DNA from: Thiocystis violascens DSM 198
GTDB taxonomy: Bacteria; Pseudomonadota; Gammaproteobacteria; Chromatiales; Chromatiaceae
Assembly (NCBI RefSeq): GCF_000227745.2
Contig: NC_018012.1
Span: forward strand, 3,531,412-3,595,411
Reading direction: 5' to 3'
DNA: 64,000 bases
In this document: in pieces, positions 45,563 through 55,088 of the stretch
Numbering within the stretch: the stretch's first letter is position 1
Layout: each line of letters starts with the position of its first letter
Notes under the pieces: generated by a model
Told to the model about the DNA's origin: nothing
Seen by the model: only the letters and a program-made list of their open reading frames with translations
Database searches by the model: none
Program-made: the position numbers and the translations under genes

Positions 45563-45799
45563 ATGTCCAAGGTATGCCAGGTTACCGGTAAACGTCCCCT
45601 CACCGGCAACAACGTCTCGCACGCGAACAACAAGACCAAACGCCGCTTCCTGCCGAATCTCCACGAGCACCGCTTTTGGGTTGCGGCCGAGAAACGCTTC
45701 GTGAAGCTGCGTGTCTCCGCCAACGGGATGCGCATCATCGACAAGAAAGGGATCGACACCGTTCTCGGTGAGATCCGCGCCCGCGGCGAACGGGTCTAA
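45563..45799 (+). CDS. rpmB: 50S ribosomal protein L28
   Basis: A 78-aa basic protein, L28 throughout: [39 protein letters not shown], and [16 protein letters not shown]. Start ATG 45563 has AGGGA upstream. It is paired with rpmG 15 nt downstream, the usual arrangement. Confidence 0.97.
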   Translation: MSKVCQVTGKRPLTGNNVSHANNKTKRRFLPNLHEHRFWVAAEKRFVKLRVSANGMRIIDKKGIDTVLGEIRARGERV

Positions 45800-45814
45800 C
45801 CGGAGGATTTATCC

Positions 45815-45982
45815 ATGGCCAAGGCAGCACGCGACAAGATCCGCCTCAACTCCAGCGCCGGCACCGGTCATTTCTATACGACCACCAAAAACAAACGCAA
45901 TCAGCCAGGCAAGATGGAGATCAAGAAATTCGATCCCGTCATCCGCCAGCATGTGATGTACAAGGAAGGCAAGATCAAATAG
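45815..45982 (+). CDS. rpmG: 50S ribosomal protein L33
   Basis: A 55-aa protein ([20 protein letters not shown], then [20 protein letters not shown] and [14 protein letters not shown]). It has exactly the length of the E. coli protein and is the cysteine-free, zinc-independent form. CGGAGGA lies at good spacing before ATG 45815. Confidence 0.97.
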   Translation: MAKAARDKIRLNSSAGTGHFYTTTKNKRNQPGKMEIKKFDPVIRQHVMYKEGKIK

Positions 45983-46030
45983 CTTGATCCTTCTCGTGAC
46001 CGTGGCTAGCCTGAAAGCGCGCCACAACAA

Positions 46031-46060
46031 GAAAACCCGCTGAACGCGGGTTTTCTGTTT
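46031..46060 (+). terminator. Terminator of the rpmB-rpmG operon
   Basis: AAAACCCGC-TGAAC-GCGGGTTTT stem followed by CTGTTTTT, 50 bp after the rpmG stop. Confidence 0.9.
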
Positions 46061-46124
46061 TTCGCAGCTTTTCAGGCCAAGCCAGACGTCTGCCCGGCGC
46101 AAACTTCGATGGAGCTACCAGCCC

Positions 46125-46601
46125 ATGTCGATCCGCTTTCGCACCCTCACCTTTCTGTTACTCCTCTGCTTTCTTCTGCCCGGCACACAGGCGGCGGATC
46201 GCGGCTATGCCGTCTATCAGAGCGATTCGACCTTCGAGGATGTGCTGGACGGACTCAAGGCCGCGATTCTCGAACGCGGCATGTACATCAATAACGTCAT
46301 GGACATGGGCGAGATGCTGGCGCGCACGGGAAAGGATCTCGGCATGGAGGACCGCATCTATGGCCAGGCCAGGACCGTCGAGTTCTGCAGCGCGGTGCTT
46401 TCGCGCGAAATGACCCTGGAGGATCCCGCCCGCATCGTCAATTGCCCCTTCATCGTCAGTGTCTACACACTGCCCGATAAGACCGACATCACTTTTGTCG
46501 CGCATCGCGAGATTCCCGAGGACCAGATCGCCGCGAACGCGGTCATGGCCAGGGTTGCGGCCATGCTCAAGGAGGTCTCCGGGGCGGCGGTGGACTGGTA
46601 A
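46125..46601 (+). CDS. DUF302-family periplasmic protein
   Basis: 158 aa with a signal peptide (FLLLLCFLLPGTQA-AD). The mature part has the DUF302-like start STFEDVLDGLKAAILERGMY and VEFCSAVLSREM. Members are small periplasmic proteins of unknown function, often in sulfur-oxidising bacteria. It stands alone with its own start after the rpmG terminator. Confidence 0.75.
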   Translation: MSIRFRTLTFLLLLCFLLPGTQAADRGYAVYQSDSTFEDVLDGLKAAILERGMYINNVMDMGEMLARTGKDLGMEDRIYGQARTVEFCSAVLSREMTLEDPARIVNCPFIVSVYTLPDKTDITFVAHREIPEDQIAANAVMARVAAMLKEVSGAAVDW

Positions 46602-46818
46602 TCATCGCCTTGCCGCGCGCGGTGGGATGCTCCCGCGCTCGTTCATGCCACGGGGTGGCTGGACGGGGCTCGCCATCTTGAAACCGCCCCGCGCAGGAAA
46701 CAGCCCCAGCCCCGGCGCGGTCATTCCCGGTCTGTCTTAAGCCATATCGAGGATTGCCGTGACACCTGCCAACGTTACTTCCTCTCGCTCACAAGACACC
46801 TGCGATCATAAAGACGCA

Positions 46819-47772
46819 ATGAATCACTATGACGTTTTCAATGGCGACGCGGACGGCCTTTGCGCCCTGCAACAATTGCGTCTGGTCAATCCCATCGCCA
46901 GCATTCTGGTGACCGGCCCCAAGCGCGAGATCAATCTGCTCGATCGGGTACCGGGTGGCGCGGCCGCGACCGTGACCGCCCTCGATATTTCAATGGATAA
47001 AAATCGGGATGCGCTGCAACGGCTGCTGGCCGAGGGCGTCCGCGTGCAGTATTTCGATCACCACTTTCCCGGCGCGATACCCTCGCATCCCGCGCTCGAT
47101 GTCCATGTGGAGACAGTGCCGGACAAGGGAACCAGCCTCCTGGTCGATGACTACTTGGGCGGCCGGCAACGCGCCTGGGCCGTGGTCGGAACCTTCGGCG
47201 ATAACTTCGACCAGTCCGCACGGCGGGCGGCCGAGCCGCTAGGGCTTTCCGAAGCCGATCTCGGATTGCTGCGGGATCTTGGCATCTATCTGAATTATAA
47301 CGGCTATGGAGAGACGGTCGAAGATCTGCACGTTGCGCCCGAAGACCTGTACCGGCGTTTACAGCCCTATACGGACCCGCTCGCCTTTATCGCGGAGGAT
47401 GCAACCTTCGCCGTGCTGCGTGACGGCTATACGGATGACATGGCGCGCGCGCGTGCCATGGCGCCGGAATTCGAGGATGCGGGCCACCGACTCTATATTC
47501 TGCCCGCCGAGACCTGGGCGCGTCGCGCCAGCGGTGTCTTCGCGAACGAACTGGCCCAGCAGGCACCGGATCGGGCGCATGCCATCCTGACCCGGATCGC
47601 AAGCGGATGCTACCTGGTCAGCGTGCGGGCGCCGCTGTCGCGGCCGGATGGCGCGGACGCACTCTGTCGTCGCTTTCCGAGCGGCGGCGGACGCAAGGCG
47701 GCCGCCGGCATCAATGCGCTCCCCGACGAAGCCTTTGACGCCTTTCTCGATGCCTTTCGGTCGGCCTTTTAG
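46819..47772 (+). CDS. DHH-family phosphoesterase-like protein
   Basis: A 317-aa protein. VFNGDADGLCALQQLR carries the metal-binding Asp residues, VQYFDHHFPGAIPSH the DHH motif, and RFPSGGGRKAAAGINALP the DHHA1-type GGGxxxAAG motif. Relatives hydrolyse small nucleotides or oligonucleotides (NrnA/RecJ superfamily). ATG 46819 fits the family start; GTG 46759 would add 20 residues. The stop TAG overlaps a large composite repeat. Confidence 0.83.
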   Translation: MNHYDVFNGDADGLCALQQLRLVNPIASILVTGPKREINLLDRVPGGAAATVTALDISMDKNRDALQRLLAEGVRVQYFDHHFPGAIPSHPALDVHVETVPDKGTSLLVDDYLGGRQRAWAVVGTFGDNFDQSARRAAEPLGLSEADLGLLRDLGIYLNYNGYGETVEDLHVAPEDLYRRLQPYTDPLAFIAEDATFAVLRDGYTDDMARARAMAPEFEDAGHRLYILPAETWARRASGVFANELAQQAPDRAHAILTRIASGCYLVSVRAPLSRPDGADALCRRFPSGGGRKAAAGINALPDEAFDAFLDAFRSAF

Positions 47773-47975
47773 GTGATTTACTGAAAAGCTCATACCCACG
47801 TTCGTGGTGACATTGCATCCGTTCGTGGTGAGTCCTGAGCCCGTCGAAGGGTCGAACCATGAACGGATGCAATGTCGGCCTCGGAGCGCGATTTTCCGGT
47901 CATCCTTCGACCCTTCGACAAGCTCAGGACTCAGGACGAACGGAAAATCGGTAAAGTCTTTCCCGTAAATCACCT
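47771..47975. repeat. Family 1 composite repeat with outer arms
   Basis: Outer arms AGGTGATTTAC (47771-47781) and GTAAATCACCT (47965-47975) enclose two palindromes. One is GACATTGCATCCGTTCGTGG / CCATGAACGGATGCAATGTC (47809-47876). The other has GATTTTCCG...CGGAAAATC ends and a CTTCGACAAGCTCAGGAC core. This is the most complete copy of the composite in the window. Confidence 0.85.
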
Positions 47976-48035
47976 TAGACAGCGCCGACGCGGACGAACC
48001 GCCGCGCAAACGGCGTATATCCAGCCGGACGCCGC

Positions 48036-48620
48036 TTAATTGACGACCTCGACCCGGTCGCCGATCTTCATCCGCTCGAACAGAAAGCGCGCATCCTTCT
48101 CGCCCAGACGCACGCATCCATGCGAATCGGGATAGCCGGGCAGCCAGCCTTCATGCAGGAAATAATGACCATGGAACCGGATCGAATAGGGCATCCATGC
48201 CTGCATTCCAAGCGTGTTCGTGTAGCGGGAGGAAACCTTGTCTTTCTCCTTGCCGAGAACGGAAAACGTCCCGGTCGGCGTCGGATAACCCTGAGCGCCA
48301 GATGAAATGGGTCCGCTCCTGACCGCTTCGCCATCGACCAGATAGCTGAATTGCTGCGTCTTCAGATTGATCGTCAGCGCGCGGCTTTGCGTCTCTTCGC
48401 TCCGCTGATCCGGGCCATCGACGGGTAATTCTTCGTTCGTCCGCTCCTTCGATTCATCCGAGGTCCGTTCTCCCTCGTGACCGAACGCATTCCCGGATCC
48501 ATCGGGCGCGGTCATGGCTGTTTCGATTCTCTCAGGCGCGGGTTGCGAGGGCGTGTGCGCGCAACCGATCGACAGAACGGCCACCAGAAGGGATAACCAA
48601 GGGTATCGACTTGCATGCAT
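48036..48620 (-). CDS. L,D-transpeptidase (YkuD) lipoprotein
   Basis: A 194-aa protein. A hydrophobic start ends in the lipobox LSIGC, so it is probably outer-membrane anchored. A polar linker leads to a YkuD domain at about 75-194, with ALTINLKTQQFSYLVDGEAV, YPTPTGTFSV and the catalytic HGHYFLHE...SHGCVRLGEKDA. Such enzymes cross-link peptidoglycan or attach lipoproteins to it. Start ATG 48620 has AGGAGG 13 nt upstream. Confidence 0.9.
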   Translation of the reverse strand: MHASRYPWLSLLVAVLSIGCAHTPSQPAPERIETAMTAPDGSGNAFGHEGERTSDESKERTNEELPVDGPDQRSEETQSRALTINLKTQQFSYLVDGEAVRSGPISSGAQGYPTPTGTFSVLGKEKDKVSSRYTNTLGMQAWMPYSIRFHGHYFLHEGWLPGYPDSHGCVRLGEKDARFLFERMKIGDRVEVVN

Positions 48621-48697
48621 GTTCGTTTCGCGCCTCCTGGAGCGTTTGCCCGCAATATAAAACGATGGGGCGTCCTGCCGGCGCGGTGCGAACGACG

Positions 48698-50008
48698 TCA
48701 GGAATCCCGCTTCGTCCGCGCCTTCAAATCGACTGGCGGCTTGTCGGACGTCACCAGAATCCGCCCCATGCCGGGCGCCAGATCGAACTCGAAAGGCGTC
48801 GGCAGATACTCCATCGGCCATTCGGGCGAAACATCCACCAGCGGAGCCGGGGTGCGCAAGTAACGATACAGGTCGTCGACATGGAGATACTGGCGATTCC
48901 AGGGATCCTTGTTGATGACGAGCAGCGCCTCGCCTTTGCCGCTTGGCGCGCGCTTATGCAGCATCAGAATCGCGTCACTGGAGGTCTCCAGGCGCTTGAT
49001 CGGACCCTCGCTCTGAAAAACCGGATAGTCATCCTTGATGCGATTGATGTGAGCGATGAAATGCGTCAGATCGACGTTCGGCGACTCCCATTGTTCCGGG
49101 CGGGTGTTCACGACGTCGAGACGGCTGCGAAAACCGTATTCGAAGCCGATCGGGATCATGACACCGGCGGAAAAAAGCGCGGAGAACAGATAGCGCTGTT
49201 TCATCGCGTGCGGATTGTCGCAGGATTCGCTGAACAGCCGTTCGGTGTCGTGGCTCTCGGGAAAGCTGATCGAGGGGACGACCTCTCGGGTCAGGTTGTA
49301 TTGATCGAGCAGCCAGGCGCCGTTGAAGTCCCACCATTTGGAACTGTTGAAGATGGCGTCGAAACCGGCGGAGGCCGTCGCTTTGGTCTGCTCCGGCGAA
49401 CAGCCTAGGGTTTCGGCGACGAAGACCGTCTCCGGGTGCTCCCGCCGGACGCGGGTAATGAGTTGTTTCCAAACCTCATTGGGGAGTTGATACGCGGCAT
49501 CGCAGCGGAAACCCCGGAACCCGAGACTGACCAGATGCAGCACCAGCTTGACGCAGTAATCCAACAGTTTGGCGCGCGCCGGCGAGTGCTCGTGATCGAA
49601 CTGAGCCAGGTCATACCAAACCACCTTGGTTCCATCCGCCTCGACACAGAAGGGATTGGCGATCTTTTTCCCCTCATGCAGAAACCACTCGGGATGCTCC
49701 TTGAGCAGGCTTGAGTCGACCGCGCAATGGTTGATGACCAGATCGATCATCATCGACAGCCCATGGCACTCGGCCTTCGCGACCATGGCGAGTACCTGCT
49801 CCTTGGGCGAAACAGGCGCGTTCGGGTTGAGGAAATCCTTGTTGATCGCGAAGTAATCGGCGATGGAATAGAGACTGCCCGAGCGGCCGGTTTTCTGGAT
49901 CGGGTTGACGAACACCCAGTCGAAGCCCATCGCCGCGGCGCGCTCCAGATGCGGCCCCCAATCCTCGAAATGCCCGGCCAGCCGCGGAAACAGATTGTAG
50001 ATCTTCAT
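48698..50008 (-). CDS. GH13 alpha-amylase-family enzyme
   Basis: A 436-aa cytoplasmic (no signal peptide) TIM-barrel glycoside hydrolase/transferase. MKIYNLFPRLAG starts the barrel. Catalytic regions are MIDLVINHCAVD (I), GFRGFRCDAAY (II, nucleophile Asp), VFVAETLG (III, acid/base Glu) and SFPESHDTERL (IV). It acts on alpha-1,4/1,6-glucans and probably works with the neighbouring glycogen synthase. The exact reaction cannot be told from sequence. Longer readings to 50083 are unsupported. Confidence 0.85.
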   Translation of the reverse strand: MKIYNLFPRLAGHFEDWGPHLERAAAMGFDWVFVNPIQKTGRSGSLYSIADYFAINKDFLNPNAPVSPKEQVLAMVAKAECHGLSMMIDLVINHCAVDSSLLKEHPEWFLHEGKKIANPFCVEADGTKVVWYDLAQFDHEHSPARAKLLDYCVKLVLHLVSLGFRGFRCDAAYQLPNEVWKQLITRVRREHPETVFVAETLGCSPEQTKATASAGFDAIFNSSKWWDFNGAWLLDQYNLTREVVPSISFPESHDTERLFSESCDNPHAMKQRYLFSALFSAGVMIPIGFEYGFRSRLDVVNTRPEQWESPNVDLTHFIAHINRIKDDYPVFQSEGPIKRLETSSDAILMLHKRAPSGKGEALLVINKDPWNRQYLHVDDLYRYLRTPAPLVDVSPEWPMEYLPTPFEFDLAPGMGRILVTSDKPPVDLKARTKRDS

Positions 50009-50114
50009 GAAGCAGTCAAGTCCTTGCCGCGATCGGCGGCAACATGCCGGAGTGACACACGAACATCGCTCACGAACGTCCAATCGGCTCGCGTGTCACT
50101 CCTTTATAAAAAAA

Positions 50115-50138
50115 TAAAAATTCCGTACCCGGAATTTT
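50115..50138 (-). terminator. Terminator of glgA
   Basis: AAAAATTCCG-TACC-CGGAATTTTT palindrome with A/T runs on both sides, directly after the glgA stop on the minus strand. Confidence 0.8.
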
Positions 50139-50139
50139 T

Positions 50140-52323
50140 TCAGGCATCGCGGATGTAATCGTAGATGTTCAGATAGTCCTGCCCCGGCACGTTCCAGGAG
50201 TAATCCGAGCGCATGGCGTTCTTCATCAACTCGCGGAAATGCTCCGGGTGGTTGCGATAGCAGGCGATGGCACGCCCGAGCGCGGATTCGAGTCCTGGAT
50301 TGTCGTAATCCTGGAAGACATAGCCATTGCGCGCATGCAGCGGCCGATCCGAAAAATCCTTGTCGAACACCGTATCCGCCAGTCCGCCGATCGCACGCAC
50401 CACCGGAATGGTGCCGTAGCGCAGCGAGATGAGCTGAGTCAGTCCGCAGGGCTCGAAGCGGCTCGGTACCAGCATCATATCGGCGCCGGCATAGATCAGG
50501 TGCGACAGATCCTCGTCGAAGCCGATCTCCAGATGACAGTCCGGACTGTCGTTGAGCATCCGCTTGAGACCCCAGAAATCGCCATTGATGCGGTCATCCG
50601 GACTGGAACCGAGCAGCACGAACTGGGCGCCGCGCTCCAGGGTGTAGAAGATGGCGTGACGCACCAGATCCAGACCCTTTTGCGGGTCCAGCCGGCCGAT
50701 GAAGGCGACGATCGGCTTGTCGTTGTCGGCGAGCATCAGGCGGTGACGCAGCGCGCGCTTGTTGTCGTATTTGCCGTCGATCGAGTCGATCCCGTAATGC
50801 ACCGGGATGTGGCGGTCGACCTCGGGGTTCCAGATATCGTAATCGATGCCGTTGACCACTCCGCCATATTTGATGTGATGGGTGTGCAGCGTCGGTTCCA
50901 GGCCGAAGCCCTGGCCCTGATCCTTGGTCTCGAAGGCATAGCGCGGCGAGACGGTGGTCACGAAGTTGGCATAGACGATGCCGCCCTTGAGCAGGTTCAG
51001 CGCCTTGGGGTGACGGTTGTCGGCCATCCGGGTCGGATCGAAAAAACGCTCGGGCCGATGCAGTCCGGTGGCGTGCAGCAGTTCGACGCCGGTCACCCCC
51101 TGGTGGGCGAAGTTATGAATGGTCAGGCAGACGCGCGGATGCGTCATCCCGAGCGTTTGATAGAACTCGTAGAGAAACACCGGCACCAGCGCGGTCTGCC
51201 AGTCGTGACAGTGGATGATGTCCGGGTGCTTGCCCGATTTCCAGAGGAACTCCATCGCGGCGCGCGAGAAGAAGGCATAACGCAGAACATCGTCCTTGAA
51301 GCCGTAGATGCTGCCTCGGTTGAAAAAATTGTCCGGCGAATGCGGTTCGATGAAAAAGCACTTGCGGTCATGCACGAAGCCGAAGAAGACCGTGCAATGG
51401 ATGGCGCCGTCGTACCAGGGCACCCAGAGATCCTTGTAGACCTCCTGGAGATCGAAGATCTGGTCATAGCGCATCGAGGCATACTTGGGCAGGATGATCT
51501 CGACATGATTGCCGCGAATCGCCAGTTCGCGGCTGAGACCGAAGACCACGTCGGCCAGACCGCCGACCTTCGCCACCGCCGCGAGTTCGGGCGTGATGTG
51601 GACGATGAAGAGGCTGGGGCGGCTGGGTGCCGGCGGCGCGGCGGGCGGCGGCTCCGGAACGAACTCGGGCGGCGGCTCGTCTGCCTGCGCGGATTCCGGA
51701 GGACGTTCCGGTTGCGGCTCCTCGGCGGGCTCCAGTGTCGCAGCTGCCAACGGCGACGCGACTGTCCCTTGCTCAAGGCTGTCCTGGGTTGGCGCAATGG
51801 GCTTGGGTGCGGCGGATGGCTGTGGTGGCGGCGATAGCTTGGTCGCTTGGCGACGGTCATCCGCGACGAGCGGAGCGCTCGCGTCGGTTGTCGGGGCAGT
51901 TACCGGTTCAGTCTTGATCACGGCATCGGTCGTTTTCGGTGACGCACTCGCCGAGATGGCCGGGGAACCGGAGTCGGGCTTCGTTGGGTGCGCGGTCTGT
52001 TCAACCGGCCTCGCCGTGGTGCGAGATCCTGGTTTCGATGCCGGTTTTGCCGCTGCGGGCCGAGGCGTCTCCTTTGCTGCCGGCGCCTGCAAAACCGTCT
52101 CCGGCTTTGGTTCGGTGCTGACGGGCGCGTCCACCGAGCGCGCTTGCTTGCCCCCCGCAGTCGCGTCAGCCGGCGCTTGGGGCGACTTGGCCGAAGCGTC
52201 GCCGGACGCCTTTGGGGCGGCTTCGCTTGGCGCGATCTTGCTTGCGGCGATGGTTGCAGTCTTATCGGCCGCGCGCGGGCGCGCGGTCGGTCCCTGTTTC
52301 GATCCAGTCGGCTTTTTCGCCAT
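50140..52323 (-). CDS. glgA: Glycogen synthase with long disordered N-terminal extension
   Basis: 727 aa. The GT5 catalytic part starts near 237 (SLFIVHITPELAAVAKVGGL) with the ADP-glucose-binding KVGGL at 252-256, DIIHCHDWQTALVP, GVVNGIDYDIWNP, FIGRLDPQKGLDL and the C-terminal catalytic RFEPCGLTQ. Usual GlgA length is about 480, so residues 1-236 are extra. They are rich in Ala, Pro, Lys, Thr and Ser with no predicted fold. The frame and codon use look continuous, so the extension is probably translated. Confidence 0.9.
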   Translation of the reverse strand: MAKKPTGSKQGPTARPRAADKTATIAASKIAPSEAAPKASGDASAKSPQAPADATAGGKQARSVDAPVSTEPKPETVLQAPAAKETPRPAAAKPASKPGSRTTARPVEQTAHPTKPDSGSPAISASASPKTTDAVIKTEPVTAPTTDASAPLVADDRRQATKLSPPPQPSAAPKPIAPTQDSLEQGTVASPLAAATLEPAEEPQPERPPESAQADEPPPEFVPEPPPAAPPAPSRPSLFIVHITPELAAVAKVGGLADVVFGLSRELAIRGNHVEIILPKYASMRYDQIFDLQEVYKDLWVPWYDGAIHCTVFFGFVHDRKCFFIEPHSPDNFFNRGSIYGFKDDVLRYAFFSRAAMEFLWKSGKHPDIIHCHDWQTALVPVFLYEFYQTLGMTHPRVCLTIHNFAHQGVTGVELLHATGLHRPERFFDPTRMADNRHPKALNLLKGGIVYANFVTTVSPRYAFETKDQGQGFGLEPTLHTHHIKYGGVVNGIDYDIWNPEVDRHIPVHYGIDSIDGKYDNKRALRHRLMLADNDKPIVAFIGRLDPQKGLDLVRHAIFYTLERGAQFVLLGSSPDDRINGDFWGLKRMLNDSPDCHLEIGFDEDLSHLIYAGADMMLVPSRFEPCGLTQLISLRYGTIPVVRAIGGLADTVFDKDFSDRPLHARNGYVFQDYDNPGLESALGRAIACYRNHPEHFRELMKNAMRSDYSWNVPGQDYLNIYDYIRDA

Positions 52324-52451
52324 GCACTCGTTTCCTGCAGCGGTGTCGTCTCTGGGAGAACGCTTAACGACTCTATTATTAGTGTACCGAGGTCGCGCTT
52401 GTCAAAAGCGGCGAATCCGCGCCGATACGCAGCCGCGCGGATTCGTCTGAC

Positions 52452-54299
52452 TCAGTCCCCGCGATTGCCCCGGGTATTGAAGGCGACATTCCAGCGTTCC
52501 TCGGTCGCATCGACCGGGATCGCCGTGAGTTCCAGGGTGCCGACCTCCGTGACCGCCGCCTGCAGTCGCACGGCCACCACTTCGCCTTTCTTCCGCTGTT
52601 CGGCTGGCAGCGTGGTCTGGATCTCGTCCAGTTCGTCGAGTTCGTCCTCCCGCCACTCGTCCAGAAGTTCGCCGACCTGGTCCTCGCGACGCACGCTGGA
52701 GCCGAAGAAGCGGAAACGCACCGGCTCGCCAACCACCAAACCAAACTCCTGGGGCGGCGCGACCGGCGCGGAACCTTCTTCCAGCCCGAAGGGAACCAGA
52801 CAGAGCGCCTGAAGCTCGGGTTCCATGCCAGGGATGGCAGGCATCGCGCTCTCCACGCCGACATAGTAGGTATGCGAGGTGCCACCGCGAATCCGCACCC
52901 CGCCGTGACGGCGCACATGGGCATAGAAAGCGGCCCCTCGCGCCACGGCCAGATCCAGATCGCGGGACTCCAGCAGGCGTGCCGGCGGCGCGTCCTCGGC
53001 CGCCAGCCACTGGTTGAGTACCTCCAGGACGCGCGCCTGGAGCGGTGTGGCCTTGAAGACACCGCCGTTGAAGAGCACCGCGGTCGGGCGCAGAAAACTC
53101 GCGCCCGGATGTTGGGCGACGAAGCCAGCCAGATCCTCGGTCGCGCCGCTCTGCCGACCCAGGAAGGCGGCGAGATGACGGGTCACGGCCGGATCCTGCG
53201 CATAGGGCAGACCGACCTTGGTCAGGGCGCCGCGCGCGCGGCTGGCTGGTCGGCTGCTGGACTCGACCGCCGGGAAGAAGCCCTCGATGAGGCTGGCCTG
53301 GACCTCCTCGCGCGTCAGTTCGGTACGGATGCTGCCGCCGATCAGACGCGAGCCGCGACTTGGAACGACAACCGGCAGGCGCTCAAGCTCGGGATTGGCG
53401 AGGAGCGATTCCTTGGCCTGACGGCAGCCGTGGGTAAGCGCCTGCAACTGCCAGCGGTCCAGTTCGACGCCGGATTGCGCCAGCTTGTTCTTGAGCAGAT
53501 AGGCCAGCGCCAGGTCCATGTTGTCGCCGCCGAGCAGGATGTGCTCGCCGACCGCCACCCGGGTCAGTTCCAGCGCGCCCGCGTTCTCGGTGACCGCGAT
53601 CAGCGACAGGTCGGTGGTTCCGCCGCCCACGTCGACGACTAGGATGACATCGCCCACCCGCACCTGATTGCGCCAATCGCCCTGGCTGTCGCTGACCCAG
53701 CTATAGAGCGCCGCCTGCGGCTCTTCCAGGAGCACCAGATGCTCGATGCCGATCGCCTTCGCGGCCTCGGCGGTCAGCTCGCGCGCCGCCGGATCGAAGG
53801 AGGCGGGCACCGTGACCGTAACCTCCTGACGGTCCAGCGGCTCGTAGGGATGCAATCCATTCCAGGCATTGCGCAGGTGCGCGAGGAAATGGATGCTCGC
53901 CTCGAAGGGCGAGACTTTCGGGATCTCGTCCGGCGCGCCAGCCGGCAGGATCGGCGACTTGCGATCAATATCCGGGTGACAGAGCCAGCTCTTGGCGCTG
54001 GACACCAGACGAATCGGGGTCATAGCGCCCTGATTGCGCGCCAGTTCGCCGCCGATGCGGGTGGAATCGCTCTGCCAGGGCAACCCCAGATCGCTGATCC
54101 TGAATTCGTCCTGGTGAGGCAGATAGAGAAACGACGGCAGCAGTGGCCGCGCTTCCACCGCGCCCGGCGAGACGAGTTGGGGGACAGGCAGCAGCGCCTG
54201 AACGATGTTTTCCCCCTCGCTCTTTTCCGAGTCCACGTAGGACAGCGCGCAATGGGTCGTCCCGAGATCGATGCCGACGGCATAACGTCCCGCGCTCAC
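52452..54299 (-). CDS. Hsp70-family (DnaK-like) protein
   Basis: 615 aa. The Hsp70 ATPase domain shows VGIDLGTTHCALSYVD (phosphate 1), EPQAALYSWV, VILVVDVGGGTTDLSLIAV (phosphate 2), LGGDNMD and FNGGVFKATP (adenosine). The C-terminal part is shorter and unlike DnaK's peptide-binding domain; there is no EEVD or lid. Members of this branch are paired with DUF2760 genes, as here: its ATG overlaps that gene's stop by 4 nt. Clients are unknown. Confidence 0.9.
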   Translation of the reverse strand: MSAGRYAVGIDLGTTHCALSYVDSEKSEGENIVQALLPVPQLVSPGAVEARPLLPSFLYLPHQDEFRISDLGLPWQSDSTRIGGELARNQGAMTPIRLVSSAKSWLCHPDIDRKSPILPAGAPDEIPKVSPFEASIHFLAHLRNAWNGLHPYEPLDRQEVTVTVPASFDPAARELTAEAAKAIGIEHLVLLEEPQAALYSWVSDSQGDWRNQVRVGDVILVVDVGGGTTDLSLIAVTENAGALELTRVAVGEHILLGGDNMDLALAYLLKNKLAQSGVELDRWQLQALTHGCRQAKESLLANPELERLPVVVPSRGSRLIGGSIRTELTREEVQASLIEGFFPAVESSSRPASRARGALTKVGLPYAQDPAVTRHLAAFLGRQSGATEDLAGFVAQHPGASFLRPTAVLFNGGVFKATPLQARVLEVLNQWLAAEDAPPARLLESRDLDLAVARGAAFYAHVRRHGGVRIRGGTSHTYYVGVESAMPAIPGMEPELQALCLVPFGLEEGSAPVAPPQEFGLVVGEPVRFRFFGSSVRREDQVGELLDEWREDELDELDEIQTTLPAEQRKKGEVVAVRLQAAVTEVGTLELTAIPVDATEERWNVAFNTRGNRGD

Positions 54300-54847
54300 A
54301 ACTCCACCTCCGCCGCCGCGAGGATCTTCAGGTTATGCCCGCTGGTGACCGCCGGAAGACGGGTTTCCACCACGCGCCAGCCGCGATGCGCCAGCGAACC
54401 GGTAAAGGGAGGGTCGCCGACCACATGACCCGTGGGCCGCAGGGCCGAGGCGTCGAAACCCCGCTCCAGGGTGATCCGGCTACCTTCCGGCTCGTCGCGT
54501 ACCGGGATGATCGTCAGATGCTGTTGCAGCACCCGCTGACAGCCCTGATGGACAATCCGCGCGGCGGAACCGACTTCCTGGTCGGAGTAGCTCTGGATGT
54601 CCTCGTGAAGAAAATCCACCAGACGCCCTTCTTTCTGCAACAGGCCGAGCAGGAGCAGGGCGGAATCCGGCGCGGCCGTTGCCGGTGGCGCCGCGGCGGG
54701 ACGCGCCTGCCGCGCCGCCGGATGCGCGGATTCGCCGGCCGGTAGGGTCGCGACGGCGTGCGCAAAATCAGGGTCTTTCAGGATGCGTCGGAAACTGCCG
54801 AACGCAATGAATGCCCTCCGGAAAAAGGACGGCGCCGATGATGCCAT
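54296..54847 (-). CDS. DUF2760-domain protein
   Basis: A 183-aa cytoplasmic protein. After an Ala/Pro-rich linker the DUF2760 core runs ALLLLGLLQKEGRLVDFL, HEDIQSYSDQEVGSAARIVH, GCQRVLQQHLTI. Genes of this family almost always precede a noncanonical Hsp70, as here, so it may be an accessory factor of that chaperone. The function is unknown. Confidence 0.88.
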   Translation of the reverse strand: MASSAPSFFRRAFIAFGSFRRILKDPDFAHAVATLPAGESAHPAARQARPAAAPPATAAPDSALLLLGLLQKEGRLVDFLHEDIQSYSDQEVGSAARIVHQGCQRVLQQHLTIIPVRDEPEGSRITLERGFDASALRPTGHVVGDPPFTGSLAHRGWRVVETRLPAVTSGHNLKILAAAEVEL

Positions 54848-55088
54848 GAAGGGTTCCTCTTCGCTGTGAAGGTCGCTAAAGTCGGTGAAGGCGCCGAGAC
54901 GCCGATCGAGAGCGCATCAGGATGCGCCAAGTCACGCGCCCGCGCTGAAGTCGCGATTATACGGCTCTTTCGGGAGTCAAGGGGGATGGGCGGGATCGTG
55001 GCATAATCCGCATGCGCTTCACTGCTATTTTGTGCCGCCCCTGCCGCGCGGCCAGACGATGCTCAGACCGACAGAGACGCTCCTCGCC

